Positions 20,564-29,480 are shown, numbered from the stretch's first letter. The stretch is 64,000 nt of DNA from Saprospiraceae bacterium (GCA_016714765.1 JADKCF010000047.1:1-64000); one strand, 5' to 3'. A program made the numbers and translations. Notes: generated from the letters alone by a model not told the origin.

Positions 20564-21400
20564 TTAATATACAGCCCTGTTTTGTTTGAGCAGCTTTTCT
20601 ACCGTCTGATTCAGCAACTGTATGGAATGAGATTGCTGCCCTATTGTTTTTTTCATATCATGCATTTCTTCATGAAAAGCATTTCTGATATTGTTGGGTG
20701 AAGGCAGATAAGGCGAAATTTTTACTTCTACGTGCCAGATTTCCCTTATTTCATCTACATGGACTTCATACGGCTTGTAATATGAGTTGTCAGACATGAG
20801 TAGAATACTGCCATTTTCTTTGACTTTATTCTGTATACGTTTGACTACCAGTGACCCATCCATAACTATAACATAGACAAGGTTATTTCTTGCAGAACTA
20901 TAAAAATTATTATTGTCAATAAAAGAGCAAACCACTTTATCTCCTGCATACAAGGAAGGCTCCATACTATCTCCGACAATATCAAAACACCTGTAAGTGC
21001 CGTGTTGAAATTTATAATCGGGTAGTGAAAAACTTACAAGGTCTTCCAGAAATACGGGGTCATTATATTGATCCGTATATCCTGCGTGTGCCGATGTGGG
21101 TACGTATATGATTTTTTCTTCTGATACAGATACCGGAGCGATAGAAGGATGTTGCGATGGATCATCATCCATAAACATGTTACCCATTCCTGTAAAAATA
21201 TATTGAGGGTTGACATTGTAAATCTCAGTAGCATTCTTTAGCAATTCTATAGTGACATCACGTTTGCCTTTCATGATATCGTTAAGATTTTGAGGGTGAT
21301 AATCTACGCTTAACGCAAATTGCCTAACGGATTTAATCTCGTTCTTTTCCTTCAGTCTTTCCAGACATAATATGAATCTTTCTGTTACAATGTTGCACAT
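20564..21400 (-). CDS. XRE-HTH / S24 peptidase-like transcriptional regulator
   Basis: About 278 residues from the ATG at 21400. The N-terminal helix-turn-helix (SVRQFALSVDYHPQNLNDIM) is followed by a LexA/CI-type S24 domain: a candidate self-cleavage Ala-Gly at residues 106-107 (TSAHAGYTDQ), catalytic Ser145 in GDSMEPSL and catalytic Lys187 in LVVKRIQ. The tail is a predicted coiled coil (MHDMKKTIGQQSHSIQLLNQ). The frame is open to a GTG at 21439, but that codon overlaps the -7 element of a good promoter, so 21400 is chosen. All three autoproteolysis elements are present, so cleavage under stress is plausible. No phage genes are nearby. Targets unknown. Confidence 0.8.
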   Translation of the reverse strand: MCNIVTERFILCLERLKEKNEIKSVRQFALSVDYHPQNLNDIMKGKRDVTIELLKNATEIYNVNPQYIFTGMGNMFMDDDPSQHPSIAPVSVSEEKIIYVPTSAHAGYTDQYNDPVFLEDLVSFSLPDYKFQHGTYRCFDIVGDSMEPSLYAGDKVVCSFIDNNNFYSSARNNLVYVIVMDGSLVVKRIQNKVKENGSILLMSDNSYYKPYEVHVDEIREIWHVEVKISPYLPSPNNIRNAFHEEMHDMKKTIGQQSHSIQLLNQTVEKLLKQNRAVY

Positions 21401-21438
21401 ATATTGAGAATTGGCTGGTTGGTTGATTTTCGTAACCA

Positions 21439-21469
21439 CAAAAATATATTTTAATATTTAAATAAACAA
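21439..21469 (-). promoter_or_regulatory. Bacteroidota-type promoter for the S24 regulator
   Basis: On the minus strand a TTG (21467-21469) is followed after exactly 20 bases by TATTTTTG (21439-21446), matching the -33 TTG / -7 TAnnTTTG pattern of this phylum. Transcription would begin near 21432, leaving about 30 leader bases before the ATG at 21400. Confidence 0.55.
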
Positions 21470-21612
21470 TAATATGTCCAAATTATTAAAAAATATTTTA
21501 ATATGTAGTCAAAGTACTTATCAGCCTGAAAGATTCATTTCTCCTGAATCCGCCTACCTAGCTTATTTTTTCAATTTAAATAGCGTTCTTTTTTAGGTGA
21601 TATTGTCCCTGT

Positions 21613-22389
21613 TTATTTTATACTCTGCAGAATCATTTCTGAGATATCCATCACCATCACATCGTCCTGTTTGTCTTTGGCTTTCATGCCATCAGTAATC
21701 ATGGTAATACAAAATGGACAATTGGCTGCGACGATGTTTGCATTGGTTGAGATAGCCTCTTCTGCTCTTTCTATATTGATACGTTTGTCTCCGGGTTCGT
21801 CTTCCTTAAACATTTGAGCACCACCGGCACCACAACATAGTCCCGTAGTCTTGCATCGTTTCATCTCCACCAGATCGGCTTCCAGATCAGCGAGTAAGTG
21901 TCTTGGCGCTTCATACTCCCCATTGACACGGCCCAAGTAACAAGAATCATGGTATGTGATCTTCTTCCCATTGAAAGCGCCACCTTCTACCTTTAATTTC
22001 CCTGTACTCAATAACTCTTGCAAGAATTGGGTGTGGTGCACCACATCATAGTTTCCGCCGAGTGCAGGGTACTCATTTTTGAGCGTATTAAAACAGTGCG
22101 GACAAGCAGTGACTATCTTTTTGACTCCATACATATTGAGTGTCTGAATGTTTTGGAGAGCAAGCATTTGGAAGATGAATTCGTTGCCTGCACGTCTTGC
22201 AGGGTCACCTGTACAAGCTTCTTCATTGCCCAAAATAGCAAATAAAACACCTGCTTTGTCCAATAATTGTGAAAAAGCCTTAGTCACTTTCTGTGCGCGT
22301 GCATCAAAACTGCCTGCACATCCTACCCAAAAGAGCACTTCTACTTCTACACCGGTTGCCGTTGCTTCGGCCATTGTATTTATGGTCAT
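21613..22389 (-). CDS. CCG-domain (HdrB-like) Fe-S protein, partner of the membrane ferredoxin oxidoreductase
   Basis: 258 residues with two cysteine-rich CCG domains of the heterodisulfide reductase subunit B/D type: FWVGCAGSF with TACPHCFNTL, and ITYHDSCYLGR with TGLCCGAGGAQMF and ANCPFCITM. Such domains bind a [4Fe-4S] cluster. In related bacteria this gene usually directly follows a NarI-like/4Fe-4S gene, and the two resemble a split ETF:menaquinone oxidoreductase (EtfD/HdrD-like). Here that partner lies at 24650-26029, about 2.3 kb upstream on the same strand, with an accessory island between. The nearby acyl-CoA genes fit a role in feeding beta-oxidation electrons to menaquinone, but this is inference. 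Confidence 0.75.
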   Translation of the reverse strand: MTINTMAEATATGVEVEVLFWVGCAGSFDARAQKVTKAFSQLLDKAGVLFAILGNEEACTGDPARRAGNEFIFQMLALQNIQTLNMYGVKKIVTACPHCFNTLKNEYPALGGNYDVVHHTQFLQELLSTGKLKVEGGAFNGKKITYHDSCYLGRVNGEYEAPRHLLADLEADLVEMKRCKTTGLCCGAGGAQMFKEDEPGDKRINIERAEEAISTNANIVAANCPFCITMITDGMKAKDKQDDVMVMDISEMILQSIK

Positions 22390-22401
22390 GTGATCTTGTT
22401 T

Positions 22402-22686
22402 TTAATTTTTGATTAATTTCTTTTTAATTTCATCTACTACCTGTTTGCCCCACTCATTAACGATGGTTTCTATTTCTTGATCTGTAAGTTTTTCAATATA
22501 AGTCTTACTTATCTTCAAATCTTTGTTTCCCGCAATTGTAATCACATATTGAAATGTGTTTAATTTTATCTTGATCATTGAATTTAGATCAAAAGTAGCC
22601 AAGCCATTTTTTTTGTATCGCAAAAATGTAGGTGAAAAATTCAATAATTGGTTTTCATCAATTTTAATCCCAAATTGGAAGCTCAA
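22402..22686 (-). CDS. small protein of unknown function
   Basis: 94 residues beginning at a TTG (no ATG in frame), two bases after the repaired Fic stop. The sequence is lysine-rich and beta-like at the start (GIKIDENQLLNFSPTFLRYK) with an amphipathic C-terminal helix (IVNEWGKQVVDEIKKKLIKN). No family recognised. Its position directly behind the Fic gene suggests co-expression, possibly as a modulator, though nothing in the sequence proves that. The start is uncertain and a frameshift upstream cannot be excluded. Confidence 0.4.
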   Translation of the reverse strand: MSFQFGIKIDENQLLNFSPTFLRYKKNGLATFDLNSMIKIKLNTFQYVITIAGNKDLKISKTYIEKLTDQEIETIVNEWGKQVVDEIKKKLIKN

Positions 22687-22688
22687 AA

Positions 22689-23715
22689 TTAACCTAAATC
22701 TTCATAAGTAAGCATTTTATTATTAATATCAAGTTTAAATTTAACTTCTTCAAATAATTGAGAATCATATTTTCTGCTTTTGGCTTTAATTGCTTGGAAT
22801 AACGGAAAATAACTATCTTGAAACCTCAAATTTAAAGTTCCAAGTTTTCCTTTCTGGAATAGTATCTCTGGTTTTGGATAAAATATTTAATTCTTTTTCC
22901 CAATCATTAAGTTCTTCTATACTTTCGCCTTTTGCAGCTTTTATGGATAATTCAAGACTCCAAATTACCTGGTCAGCAATAAAGTCGATAAATGCTTCAT
23001 TATCTCCTACATCTGCTAATCTTAACGCATTCAAATACTTGATTTTGTCCACTGATTTGATAACAATGGGTGGATATCCTAACCTAAGTAAAATGTAATT
23101 CATCATCAGCCTTGATAGCCTGCCATTTCCATCATCAAATGGATGAATCAGTACAAATTTATGATGAAATATAGTTGCCAATGTTATGGGATGTAAACCA
23201 CTTTTTTCATCATTATACCAATCCATAAGTTCTTGCATTTTGGCAGGAACTTCAAAAGGTTCGGCATAATGGAAAATTTCACCATTTGCCAATCGAACAG
23301 AATTGGGCATTTCTTTGTATTCGCCAACCTTAATCATTCTCCTGACAGGTTGACCATCAGGTGTTTGCGCATCTTTCCAAAAGTCTTTTACGAGTATGAG
23401 TTTGTTTAGTTCCTTAATATCAACCTGGCTAATGTCTCGATCTTGATCAACAGCCCATTCTTTTATCAAAGTGAAAGCTCCATCATGTGCTTTCATCTCT
23501 TCCAATTCTCTGAATGAATAGGTATTGGCAACAATATCTTTAAGTAAGAGTGCTTTAGTATCTAAGTATGTAATGGTATTTCCCTCCAGATGATTTGAAT
23601 TATAACTAAATTCTAAACGTAACTTTTCTTCCAATCTCCTCCGATCATGGTCAGAGAATTGGAGAGCATCTAATTCCTTTTTTAGAATGTTTATGTTATT
23701 AAATTTGTCAGTCAT
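22689..23715 (-). CDS. Fic domain protein (AMPylator-like), one-base indel near the 3' end
   Basis: The open part gives 300 residues with the full Fic catalytic loop HPFDDGNGRLSR (His191, residues 191-202) in FVLIHPFDDGNGRLSRLMMN, so nucleotidyl transfer to a target hydroxyl is expected. Near the N-terminus SNHLEGN (Ser40-Glu44-Gly45) matches the (S/T)xxxE(G/N) inhibitory helix, making this a class II, self-inhibited Fic. The frame closes at 22813, but deleting one T near 22834-22836 (minus strand) opens a further 48 codons (NLRFQDSYFPLFQAIKAKSR...) to a stop at 22689, so the true protein is about 341 residues. It lies inside the island that separates two Fe-S oxidoreductase genes. Confidence 0.8.
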
Positions 23716-23736
23716 AGGTTATAATTGTGGAATTTA

Positions 23737-23950
23737 TTACTTTCTCTTTTCTATTTCAATATCTTTTAAGATTTCTGAGATAATTATTTTCTCTCTTTTA
23801 AAATATTCGGGTAAAGTGTCTAATAAAATTTGGAAATTAATAGGGTAATCTTTATCCCACCATTCATAAATGTATGGCATATTTCTTAAAAATATCTTGA
23901 GTTCATCTGTCGTCGCACTTAAAATGCATTCTTTGAGTTCGTAATTTCAT
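23737..23950 (-). CDS. small unknown gene with a one-base indel at its start
   Basis: A minus-strand reading gives NYELKECILSATTDELKIF then LRNMPYIYEWWDKDYPINF and ends KDIEIEKRK at a TAA (23737-23739). An ATG at 23948-23950 is out of frame by one base; removing one A from the AAA after it gives MNYELKECILSATT, a 70-residue acidic-helical protein. Without repair only an ATG at 23880 (47 codons) is available. No family recognised. It lies 20 bases upstream of the Fic gene on the same strand and could be its partner, by position only. Confidence 0.4.
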
Positions 23951-24010
23951 TTTGTGACTCAACCGTTTTGATGGATGTCAATTTTTGTTGTTAAAATAAA
24001 TTATAAGTAT

Positions 24011-24193
24011 CTATTGTTTTAAAAAATTCTTTTGAACTTGAGATTGATAAAAATCTATGTAATATTCATTAAGATTACTATATTATCAATGCCAAATGTC
24101 CTTTATAAAGTTGATTGTCTTTAATTTCTTTGTGTGATGTCCCCATTCTAGTATATCATTCTCATATTCTATAGGCCTGGCAAAGTCTAGGTT
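24011..24193 (-). pseudogene. degraded coding remnant
   Basis: In the same frame as, and straight after, the stop of the 24194-24616 gene, a minus-strand reading gives NLDFARPIEYENDILEWG...FIKDIWH, then two stops (24083-24088), then SNLNEYYIDFYQSQ and another stop at 24011. There is no start codon. The protein-like composition between in-frame stops suggests a decayed gene end. The rest of 23951-24010 shows nothing. Confidence 0.3.
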
Positions 24194-24616
24194 TTAAGTC
24201 TTTAAATCTAATTTAACAGATTTTGTTGGCGCAAAACTCAGAAAATCCTTAAAATTCTTTGCAAAGAGAAAATGAGTATCTTCATCATCCATAGGACAAA
24301 TGAAAACTATCGGACATTCATAAATATTATCATGGTGCTCAAAATCTGTTAAAAATGCAAAATGATCTCCATCTCCACCAGTTTGGGCAAAATTAATACA
24401 ATCAAAAGGACTTACTGTATAGTAGGTATTAAAAGTAATCTCAAAACCTAAAGTAGATGTATCAATTTTTCCTTCTCTATGTGCCAACAATATATCATGA
24501 AGTTCATTGGGTATTGAATATTTTCCAAATCTGACTTCTAACCCTTCATTTGGTACAGCATATTCTCCATTTTCACCAAAGATTTTTATCCAAGTATCAT
24601 TTAAAATTGAACTCAT
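24194..24616 (-). CDS. hypothetical protein, possibly SUKH-like
   Basis: 140 residues, acidic, no signal peptide or membrane segment. The central CINFAQTGGDGDHFAFLTDF resembles the glycine-rich strand-turn of SMI1/KNR4 (SUKH) proteins, a superfamily rich in immunity proteins, but other SUKH landmarks are weak, so this is tentative. It is the first gene of the island between the two Fe-S oxidoreductase subunits, 34 bases after the stop of the 24650-26029 gene. Confidence 0.45.
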   Translation of the reverse strand: MSSILNDTWIKIFGENGEYAVPNEGLEVRFGKYSIPNELHDILLAHREGKIDTSTLGFEITFNTYYTVSPFDCINFAQTGGDGDHFAFLTDFEHHDNIYECPIVFICPMDDEDTHFLFAKNFKDFLSFAPTKSVKLDLKT

Positions 24617-24649
24617 GATTAATGTTATTACAAATGATCCGTTTGCACT

Positions 24650-26029
24650 TTAACCGAATACAAAAATATCTTCATCACACTTCCTCCCTCCAAGCTTCCG
24701 CTCCACCGGCATCTGCCACACACCACCACCATTTTCCATAGCTGTAAACATCGGTGTCCAATCCGGCGGACCTGCTGACTCTGTCAATATCTCATACCGG
24801 CGCATTTTGAGTATTGGCTCTAATGGGTCGATCATCACAGGGCACGCCTCTACGCAGGCATTACACGTCGTGCAAGCATGAAGCTCTTCCCTGGAGATGT
24901 AGTCAAATAGTGATTTACCATCATCATAATTGGTAGCGGTCAGTGTTTTGATATCTGTATTGTCTTTGGTTTTGGCATATTTCAGGTCACCAGTAGCTAT
25001 ATTATTTCCTACTTCGGTCGCTCTGTCTCTGATGTCCATCATGATTTTGCGTGGTGAAAGTTTTTTGCCGGTGAGGTTGGCCGGGCAGACAGCAGAGCAT
25101 CTACCACATTCGGTACAGGTATATGCATTCAGGATATTGGCCCAACTTAGATCAAAAATATCTTTGGCACCAAATTCGGGCAATTCCGATTCTGTGCTCG
25201 GTGGCGTATCGCTTTCTATACCCAACATGGACTTCACTTCTTGCATGATTTCAGGCATATTTTCCATTTCGCCACGAGATGTGAGTTTGCTGAAATATAC
25301 ATTGGGAAATGCCAAAAATATATGCAAATGTTTAGAATAAGGCAGATAGAGAATAAATCCGAGAACAACCATCAGGTGCAGCCACCACCCTGTCCTTTCC
25401 GTCAGCATCAGACTTTCTGGTTCCATACCACCAAATATCGCAGGTCCAAACCAGGATGAGATAGCAAGACTACCCGTAGATGGATAATGTGTCGGGTCTA
25501 TGCCCTGCAGCACACTATCAGCACCATTCATTGTAAAGATACCTGTGACAAGTAATAATTCGCCTAGGAGTATAATATTGGCGTCCAATTTGGGCCAACC
25601 GTTTAGTTCTGACATAACCAATCTCGGTACTTTCAGTAAATTTCTTCTGTACAGAAAAACAAAGGTTGCCACTAAAGCCAACAGCGACAACACTTCTATA
25701 CTACTGATAATCAATGTGTATAAGCCACCCAAAAAAGGTGCGAAAAAACGATGTACACCAAACACGCCATCAATGATGATCTCTATCAACTCTATCTGTG
25801 TAAATAAAAAAGCCACATAAATAAATAAGTGAAAAACTGCTGGAATCCAGTTTTTAAACATTTTTTTCTGCCCGAATGCCACTAGAAACACATTCTTCCA
25901 CCGCAGGTCACTACTTCCTGAGATATGAGCTGCTTTGCCAAGCATGATCCTTGTATAAATTTTGGCAAATTGCCGGTAAGCCAAAAATGATACAATACCG
26001 ATCAATAAAATAAAGATAATTTGCTGCAT
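24650..26029 (-). CDS. membrane 4Fe-4S oxidoreductase (NarI-like plus dicluster ferredoxin)
   Basis: 459 residues. The N-terminal half has about five membrane segments of NarI/cytochrome b type (for example FILLIGIVSFLAYRQFAKIY and LMVVLGFILYLPYSKHLHIF) with histidines for heme b. The C-terminal half has two [4Fe-4S] motifs, CTECGRCSAVCP and CTTCNACVEACP. With the CCG-domain protein at 21613-22389 it would make a complete quinone-linked electron carrier like ETF:menaquinone oxidoreductase, here split between two genes. The cytoplasmic donor is not identified. The spacing of the two halves is abnormal because of the inserted island. Confidence 0.75.
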   Translation of the reverse strand: MQQIIFILLIGIVSFLAYRQFAKIYTRIMLGKAAHISGSSDLRWKNVFLVAFGQKKMFKNWIPAVFHLFIYVAFLFTQIELIEIIIDGVFGVHRFFAPFLGGLYTLIISSIEVLSLLALVATFVFLYRRNLLKVPRLVMSELNGWPKLDANIILLGELLLVTGIFTMNGADSVLQGIDPTHYPSTGSLAISSWFGPAIFGGMEPESLMLTERTGWWLHLMVVLGFILYLPYSKHLHIFLAFPNVYFSKLTSRGEMENMPEIMQEVKSMLGIESDTPPSTESELPEFGAKDIFDLSWANILNAYTCTECGRCSAVCPANLTGKKLSPRKIMMDIRDRATEVGNNIATGDLKYAKTKDNTDIKTLTATNYDDGKSLFDYISREELHACTTCNACVEACPVMIDPLEPILKMRRYEILTESAGPPDWTPMFTAMENGGGVWQMPVERKLGGRKCDEDIFVFG

Positions 26030-26180
26030 GACTCAATACGTTTTAGAAAGCACATAAAATTTTATACCTTACCTCACATTACAATGAGTATGTGAGGTCT
26101 GTATATTATAAATATGGCACCAATTTACAAATTAATTCTTTTTTACCTACTTTTGCCTTCATATTTAAAAAAAATCTAAA

Positions 26181-26675
26181 ATGGAGGTACTGAATCACCA
26201 ACAGATAAACCATAAAATTATCCGGTTATCATATGAAATTCTCGAAAACAACCTGGACCAAAATCAGATCATACTTGCAGGTATCAATAACAATGGGTAC
26301 AAATTTGCACAACTGCTATTCGATAGCCTGAGTAACATTTCAGATAAAAAAGTCATTTTATCACGAATACAACTCAATCCTGCCTACCCCACTGATCATC
26401 CCATCACTACAGACATGTCATCACAACAATTACAAAACAAAACCATCATTATAGTGGATGATGTAGCCAATACAGGAAGGACAGTATTTTACGCTTGTAA
26501 AGTGTATATGGAGGTACTTCCGTACAAAATAGAAGTAGCCGTTTTAGTAGACCGTAAGCATAAGTTATTTCCGATCAAAGTCGATTATGTAGGTTTATCT
26601 CTTGCGACTACTTTACAGGAAAGCATCAAGGCGGACCTGAGCCATCCTGATGCTCTTGCTGTCACTTTAAACTAA
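26181..26675 (+). CDS. PyrR-like phosphoribosyltransferase
   Basis: 164 residues of the type I phosphoribosyltransferase fold. The PRPP-binding loop reads IIIVDDVANTGRTVFYA, and the later VLVDRKHKLFPIKVDYVGL matches the PyrR subgroup, known as uracil phosphoribosyltransferase and pyrimidine attenuation regulator. No pyrimidine gene or obvious attenuator is nearby, so the regulatory role is unproved. A TACTTTTG element lies at 26148-26155, a plausible -7 box 26 bases before the ATG. Confidence 0.75.
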   Translation: MEVLNHQQINHKIIRLSYEILENNLDQNQIILAGINNNGYKFAQLLFDSLSNISDKKVILSRIQLNPAYPTDHPITTDMSSQQLQNKTIIIVDDVANTGRTVFYACKVYMEVLPYKIEVAVLVDRKHKLFPIKVDYVGLSLATTLQESIKADLSHPDALAVTLN

Positions 26676-26740
26676 ATTTAACTTACATGACTGAACTATT
26701 GCTGCCATTCAAACGTCTGAATAGTTTACAAAATCTGAAT

Positions 26741-27196
26741 ATGAGATTATTTATTGTAGTGCTGGTCGTTTTTTTTATGCAAAGTGTGGTTTCTGCATCG
26801 GATAGGCATACAGCCGTCACAAAGGACACACTTACATGGATTATTCTCAATAATGTAGAATATAAAGAAGCACCACACGAAACCTATGGAACTGTTTATC
26901 TGCCAGAATTCTCCAAAGAAGTCAAAAAAATGGCGAATAAAAAAGTCATTATTAAGGGGTATCTGGTCCCTGTAGATAAAACCACCTGGGCTCTTAGCAA
27001 AAACACGTATGCATCCTGTTTTTTTTGTGGGAAAGCAGGTCCGGAAACAGTGCTAGGGCTTGTCTTTAAAGTTGAACCGGGGAAACTTAAAATGGATGCT
27101 AACGTTTATGTCACCGGAACATTGATCATCAATGGTACCAATGTAGATGACTGGATGTATAGCCTTAAGGATGCAGAGATTATAGGTTTAAAGTAA
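26741..27196 (+). CDS. exported hypothetical protein (DUF3299-like)
   Basis: About 151 residues from the ATG at 26741, which begins a signal peptide (MRLFIVVLVVFFMQSVVSAS). The frame is open to 26687, but the extra residues do not look like part of a signal. The mature part has a beta-rich fold with VIIKGYLVPVD and the motif SCFFCGKAGPETVLGL, a conserved cysteine pair seen in small periplasmic Bacteroidota proteins thought to bind metal. It follows the PyrR-like gene closely. Function unknown. Confidence 0.6.
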   Translation: MRLFIVVLVVFFMQSVVSASDRHTAVTKDTLTWIILNNVEYKEAPHETYGTVYLPEFSKEVKKMANKKVIIKGYLVPVDKTTWALSKNTYASCFFCGKAGPETVLGLVFKVEPGKLKMDANVYVTGTLIINGTNVDDWMYSLKDAEIIGLK

Positions 27197-27219
27197 AGAG
27201 ATATTCCATAGGAGGTTAT

Positions 27220-27738
27220 TCAGGATTTCTTTTTAAACAGGTTTTTAAAAAACTTTTTAGTACTGGATTCTCTTCCTACTAAAATATATCTCAGGCTAAA
27301 TCCTGATGTAGTATAAAATCTTTGGTTGGAGTCGCTTTTATTGATGGTTACTAAAGGAAGATAGTCAGTAGCGATACTCAATCTGCCAATAGAAAACTCA
27401 GCCCCAAAACTCAACGCCAAACCTGTCGAAGACGAGACCTGTGGTATATCTGCATTTCCCGATGAAGATTTTCGGGTATACAATCCAGCACCCATAAAAA
27501 AATTGAGTCTCTTGGAAAGCAAGGGGTAATGTTGTTTTACCAAAAGGGAAGTCATTTGTTTACCTGCAAAAGTGCCCGGTTGATGATTTAGTTCTATTGT
27601 GTTTTTATTTGCAATCCTCTGCGAAAAAGTCAGGCCGAAATCATCTGCAATTCTCACGCCTGCAATGGTATTGTACTTCTGAGCATTGAGCCCAATAGCA
27701 GAAATAATGATACCCAACAATAAAATTAACTTTTTCAA
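27220..27738 (-). CDS. small outer-membrane beta-barrel protein, unknown function
   Basis: 172 residues with a signal peptide (MKKLILLLGIIISAIGLNAQ) and alternating hydrophobic strands such as NTIELNHQPGTFAGKQMTS and ALSFGAEFSIGRLSIATDYL, ending SGFSLRYILVG before a basic tail. The pattern fits an eight-stranded outer-membrane barrel. It converges on the gene at 26741-27196 with 23 bases between. No specific role can be assigned. Confidence 0.6.
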   Translation of the reverse strand: MKKLILLLGIIISAIGLNAQKYNTIAGVRIADDFGLTFSQRIANKNTIELNHQPGTFAGKQMTSLLVKQHYPLLSKRLNFFMGAGLYTRKSSSGNADIPQVSSSTGLALSFGAEFSIGRLSIATDYLPLVTINKSDSNQRFYTTSGFSLRYILVGRESSTKKFFKNLFKKKS

Positions 27739-27844
27739 TATTTGATATTATTCGTTTATAAGATGCGAGATTCCAATGTATGACGTGAAATCATCAAAAA
27801 TATTACAAAAAAGAAAATAAATATTTCTTAAAACTTAGAATAAC

Positions 27845-28546
27845 TTATAAATCTCCCAACTGAGGTCTAATGATTATCTCCTCTACAACGGCTGATTTAC
27901 TAAGACTATAGGCTGCCCAGATGCTATCAGCAATATCTGCAGCCTCCATCAGACGTTCGTGAGGCAAGTCTACACCTGCCCAAGAGTCAGACCATGTCGC
28001 TCCCGGCATGATCGCTGTGACTTTGATATTTTTCACTTTCATCTCCTCTCGCAATACTTTTGTAAACCCAAGCAAAGCAAATTTAGAAATACTGTATGAG
28101 CCACCATCAGGATATGCCATAAAACTAGCAATACTGCACATGTTGAAAATATGGGCCTTGGATGAATTCTTCATAAAAGGCAGCAAAGCTCGAGTTAGAT
28201 GATATGCACTATACAGGTTGGTTTCCATTAGTTTTTCCAGCACCCCTTCATTTTCTTCTGATGTTTTGCCAGGCAAAAAGATACCCCCATTATTCACCAG
28301 TACATCTACCTGTCCCATGGCCTTGACTACCTCATCTGCAAACTGAAGTACTTCTTGTTTTTTACTGATGTCCGTCTGAAAAACATACACTTTAATACCT
28401 GGATTAAGGGCTGTCAGTTCATTTTTAAGTAAATTGAGATCAGCTTTATTACGAGCACAAGCTGCAATATTGTATCCCTGTGATGCAAACTTCACGGCTA
28501 TGGCTTTGCCAATTCCTTTAGTTGCTCCTGTAATAACTGTATTCAT
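27845..28546 (-). CDS. short-chain dehydrogenase/reductase (SDR)
   Basis: 233 residues, classical SDR. The cofactor loop reads TGATKGIGKAIA, then NNGGI, the catalytic Ser in NMCSIAS and YSISKFAL (Tyr-x-x-x-Lys). The C-terminus (EEIIIRPQLGDL) matches the group related to 3-oxoacyl-ACP reductases. The substrate is unknown. Monocistronic, divergent from the MlaE gene. Confidence 0.85.
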   Translation of the reverse strand: MNTVITGATKGIGKAIAVKFASQGYNIAACARNKADLNLLKNELTALNPGIKVYVFQTDISKKQEVLQFADEVVKAMGQVDVLVNNGGIFLPGKTSEENEGVLEKLMETNLYSAYHLTRALLPFMKNSSKAHIFNMCSIASFMAYPDGGSYSISKFALLGFTKVLREEMKVKNIKVTAIMPGATWSDSWAGVDLPHERLMEAADIADSIWAAYSLSKSAVVEEIIIRPQLGDL

Positions 28547-28732
28547 TCAATTTCAGTGAAAGTGTTACAAATCAAAATATAAGACCTAATCAGCAATTTT
28601 AACCATTTAGGCTTTAATTAAATAAAATAATATTTTACTCTTAGCTTAAACATTTTATTAATGAAAAAGTTAATATTTAGGTTTAATTTTGGGCCGCAAG
28701 GTAAAACCAGCAACAATAGACCATAAAATTTC

Positions 28733-29477
28733 ATGAATTTACAGCTTTTTTATCATTTTGGCAATTATATCCTTTGGTTAGGGCAGATTTTTAAGAAGCC
28801 TGAAAACCACGGAATGTATTACAAGGAGACTATCAGACAGATGTATGATATAGGTATAGGATCATTGCCCATTGTCTTTTTAATATCCATCTTTATTGGA
28901 GCGGTGACAGCGGTGCAGTTTTATTATCAAATGGCCGGAACACTCATCCCACCATATTACATAGGATATATCGTCAGAGATATGACTATCATAGAATTGG
29001 CGCCCACTATCACATGTCTGGTATTGGCAGGAAAAGTAGGAAGTAATATGGCAGCAGAATTGGGAGGAATGCGCCAAAAAGAACACATTGACGCTATGGA
29101 AATCATGGGGGTCAACACATCTGCTTACCTGGTGCTGCCTAAGATTATTGCATCTTTGTTGATGGTACCTATTTTAGTTTGTGCTGCAGCACTGATAGGC
29201 ATCTTGGGTTCATACATTGCAAGCGTGCCGGTAGGTTTGTTTACATCCGCCGAATTTATCAAAGGCGTTCGTTCGTTTTGTGCCTTACAATGTATTTATG
29301 ATGTTGGTCAAAGCAGTCACCTTCGGATATATCCTCACAAGTGTTTCATGTTATCAGGGCTATTTTGTAAAAGGGGGAAGTATAGAGTTGGGAGAGGCCA
29401 GCACAAGAGCAGTAGTGTATAGTAATATCCTCATCCTATTAGCGGATTATGTCATTGCCATAGTATTAACAGCGTAA
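28733..29477 (+). CDS. mlaE: MlaE-family ABC transporter permease, one-base frameshift
   Basis: 247 residues after repair: SLPIVFLISIFIGAVTAVQF, then GKVGSNMAAELGGMRQKEHIDAMEIMGV, the MlaE/YrbE signature, with about five membrane segments. It is broken by one extra T in the TTTT at 29276-29279; removing it gives GVRSFVPYNVFMMLVKAVTFG and joins the two open pieces. With the ATPase gene four bases downstream it forms the inner-membrane core of an Mla-type phospholipid transporter that maintains outer-membrane asymmetry. No MlaD gene follows directly here. A TAATTTTG element at 28684-28691 may be the -7 box. Confidence 0.85.
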
Positions 29478-29480
29478 GGA

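Noticed and set aside
20564..21439. CI-type repressor as a sign of a prophage.
   Set aside because: No integrase, terminase, capsid or tail gene lies within the window on either side; neighbours are housekeeping genes.
26181..26675. A pyrimidine attenuator controlled by the PyrR-like protein.
   Set aside because: No terminator/antiterminator pair or pyrimidine biosynthesis gene is visible next to it.
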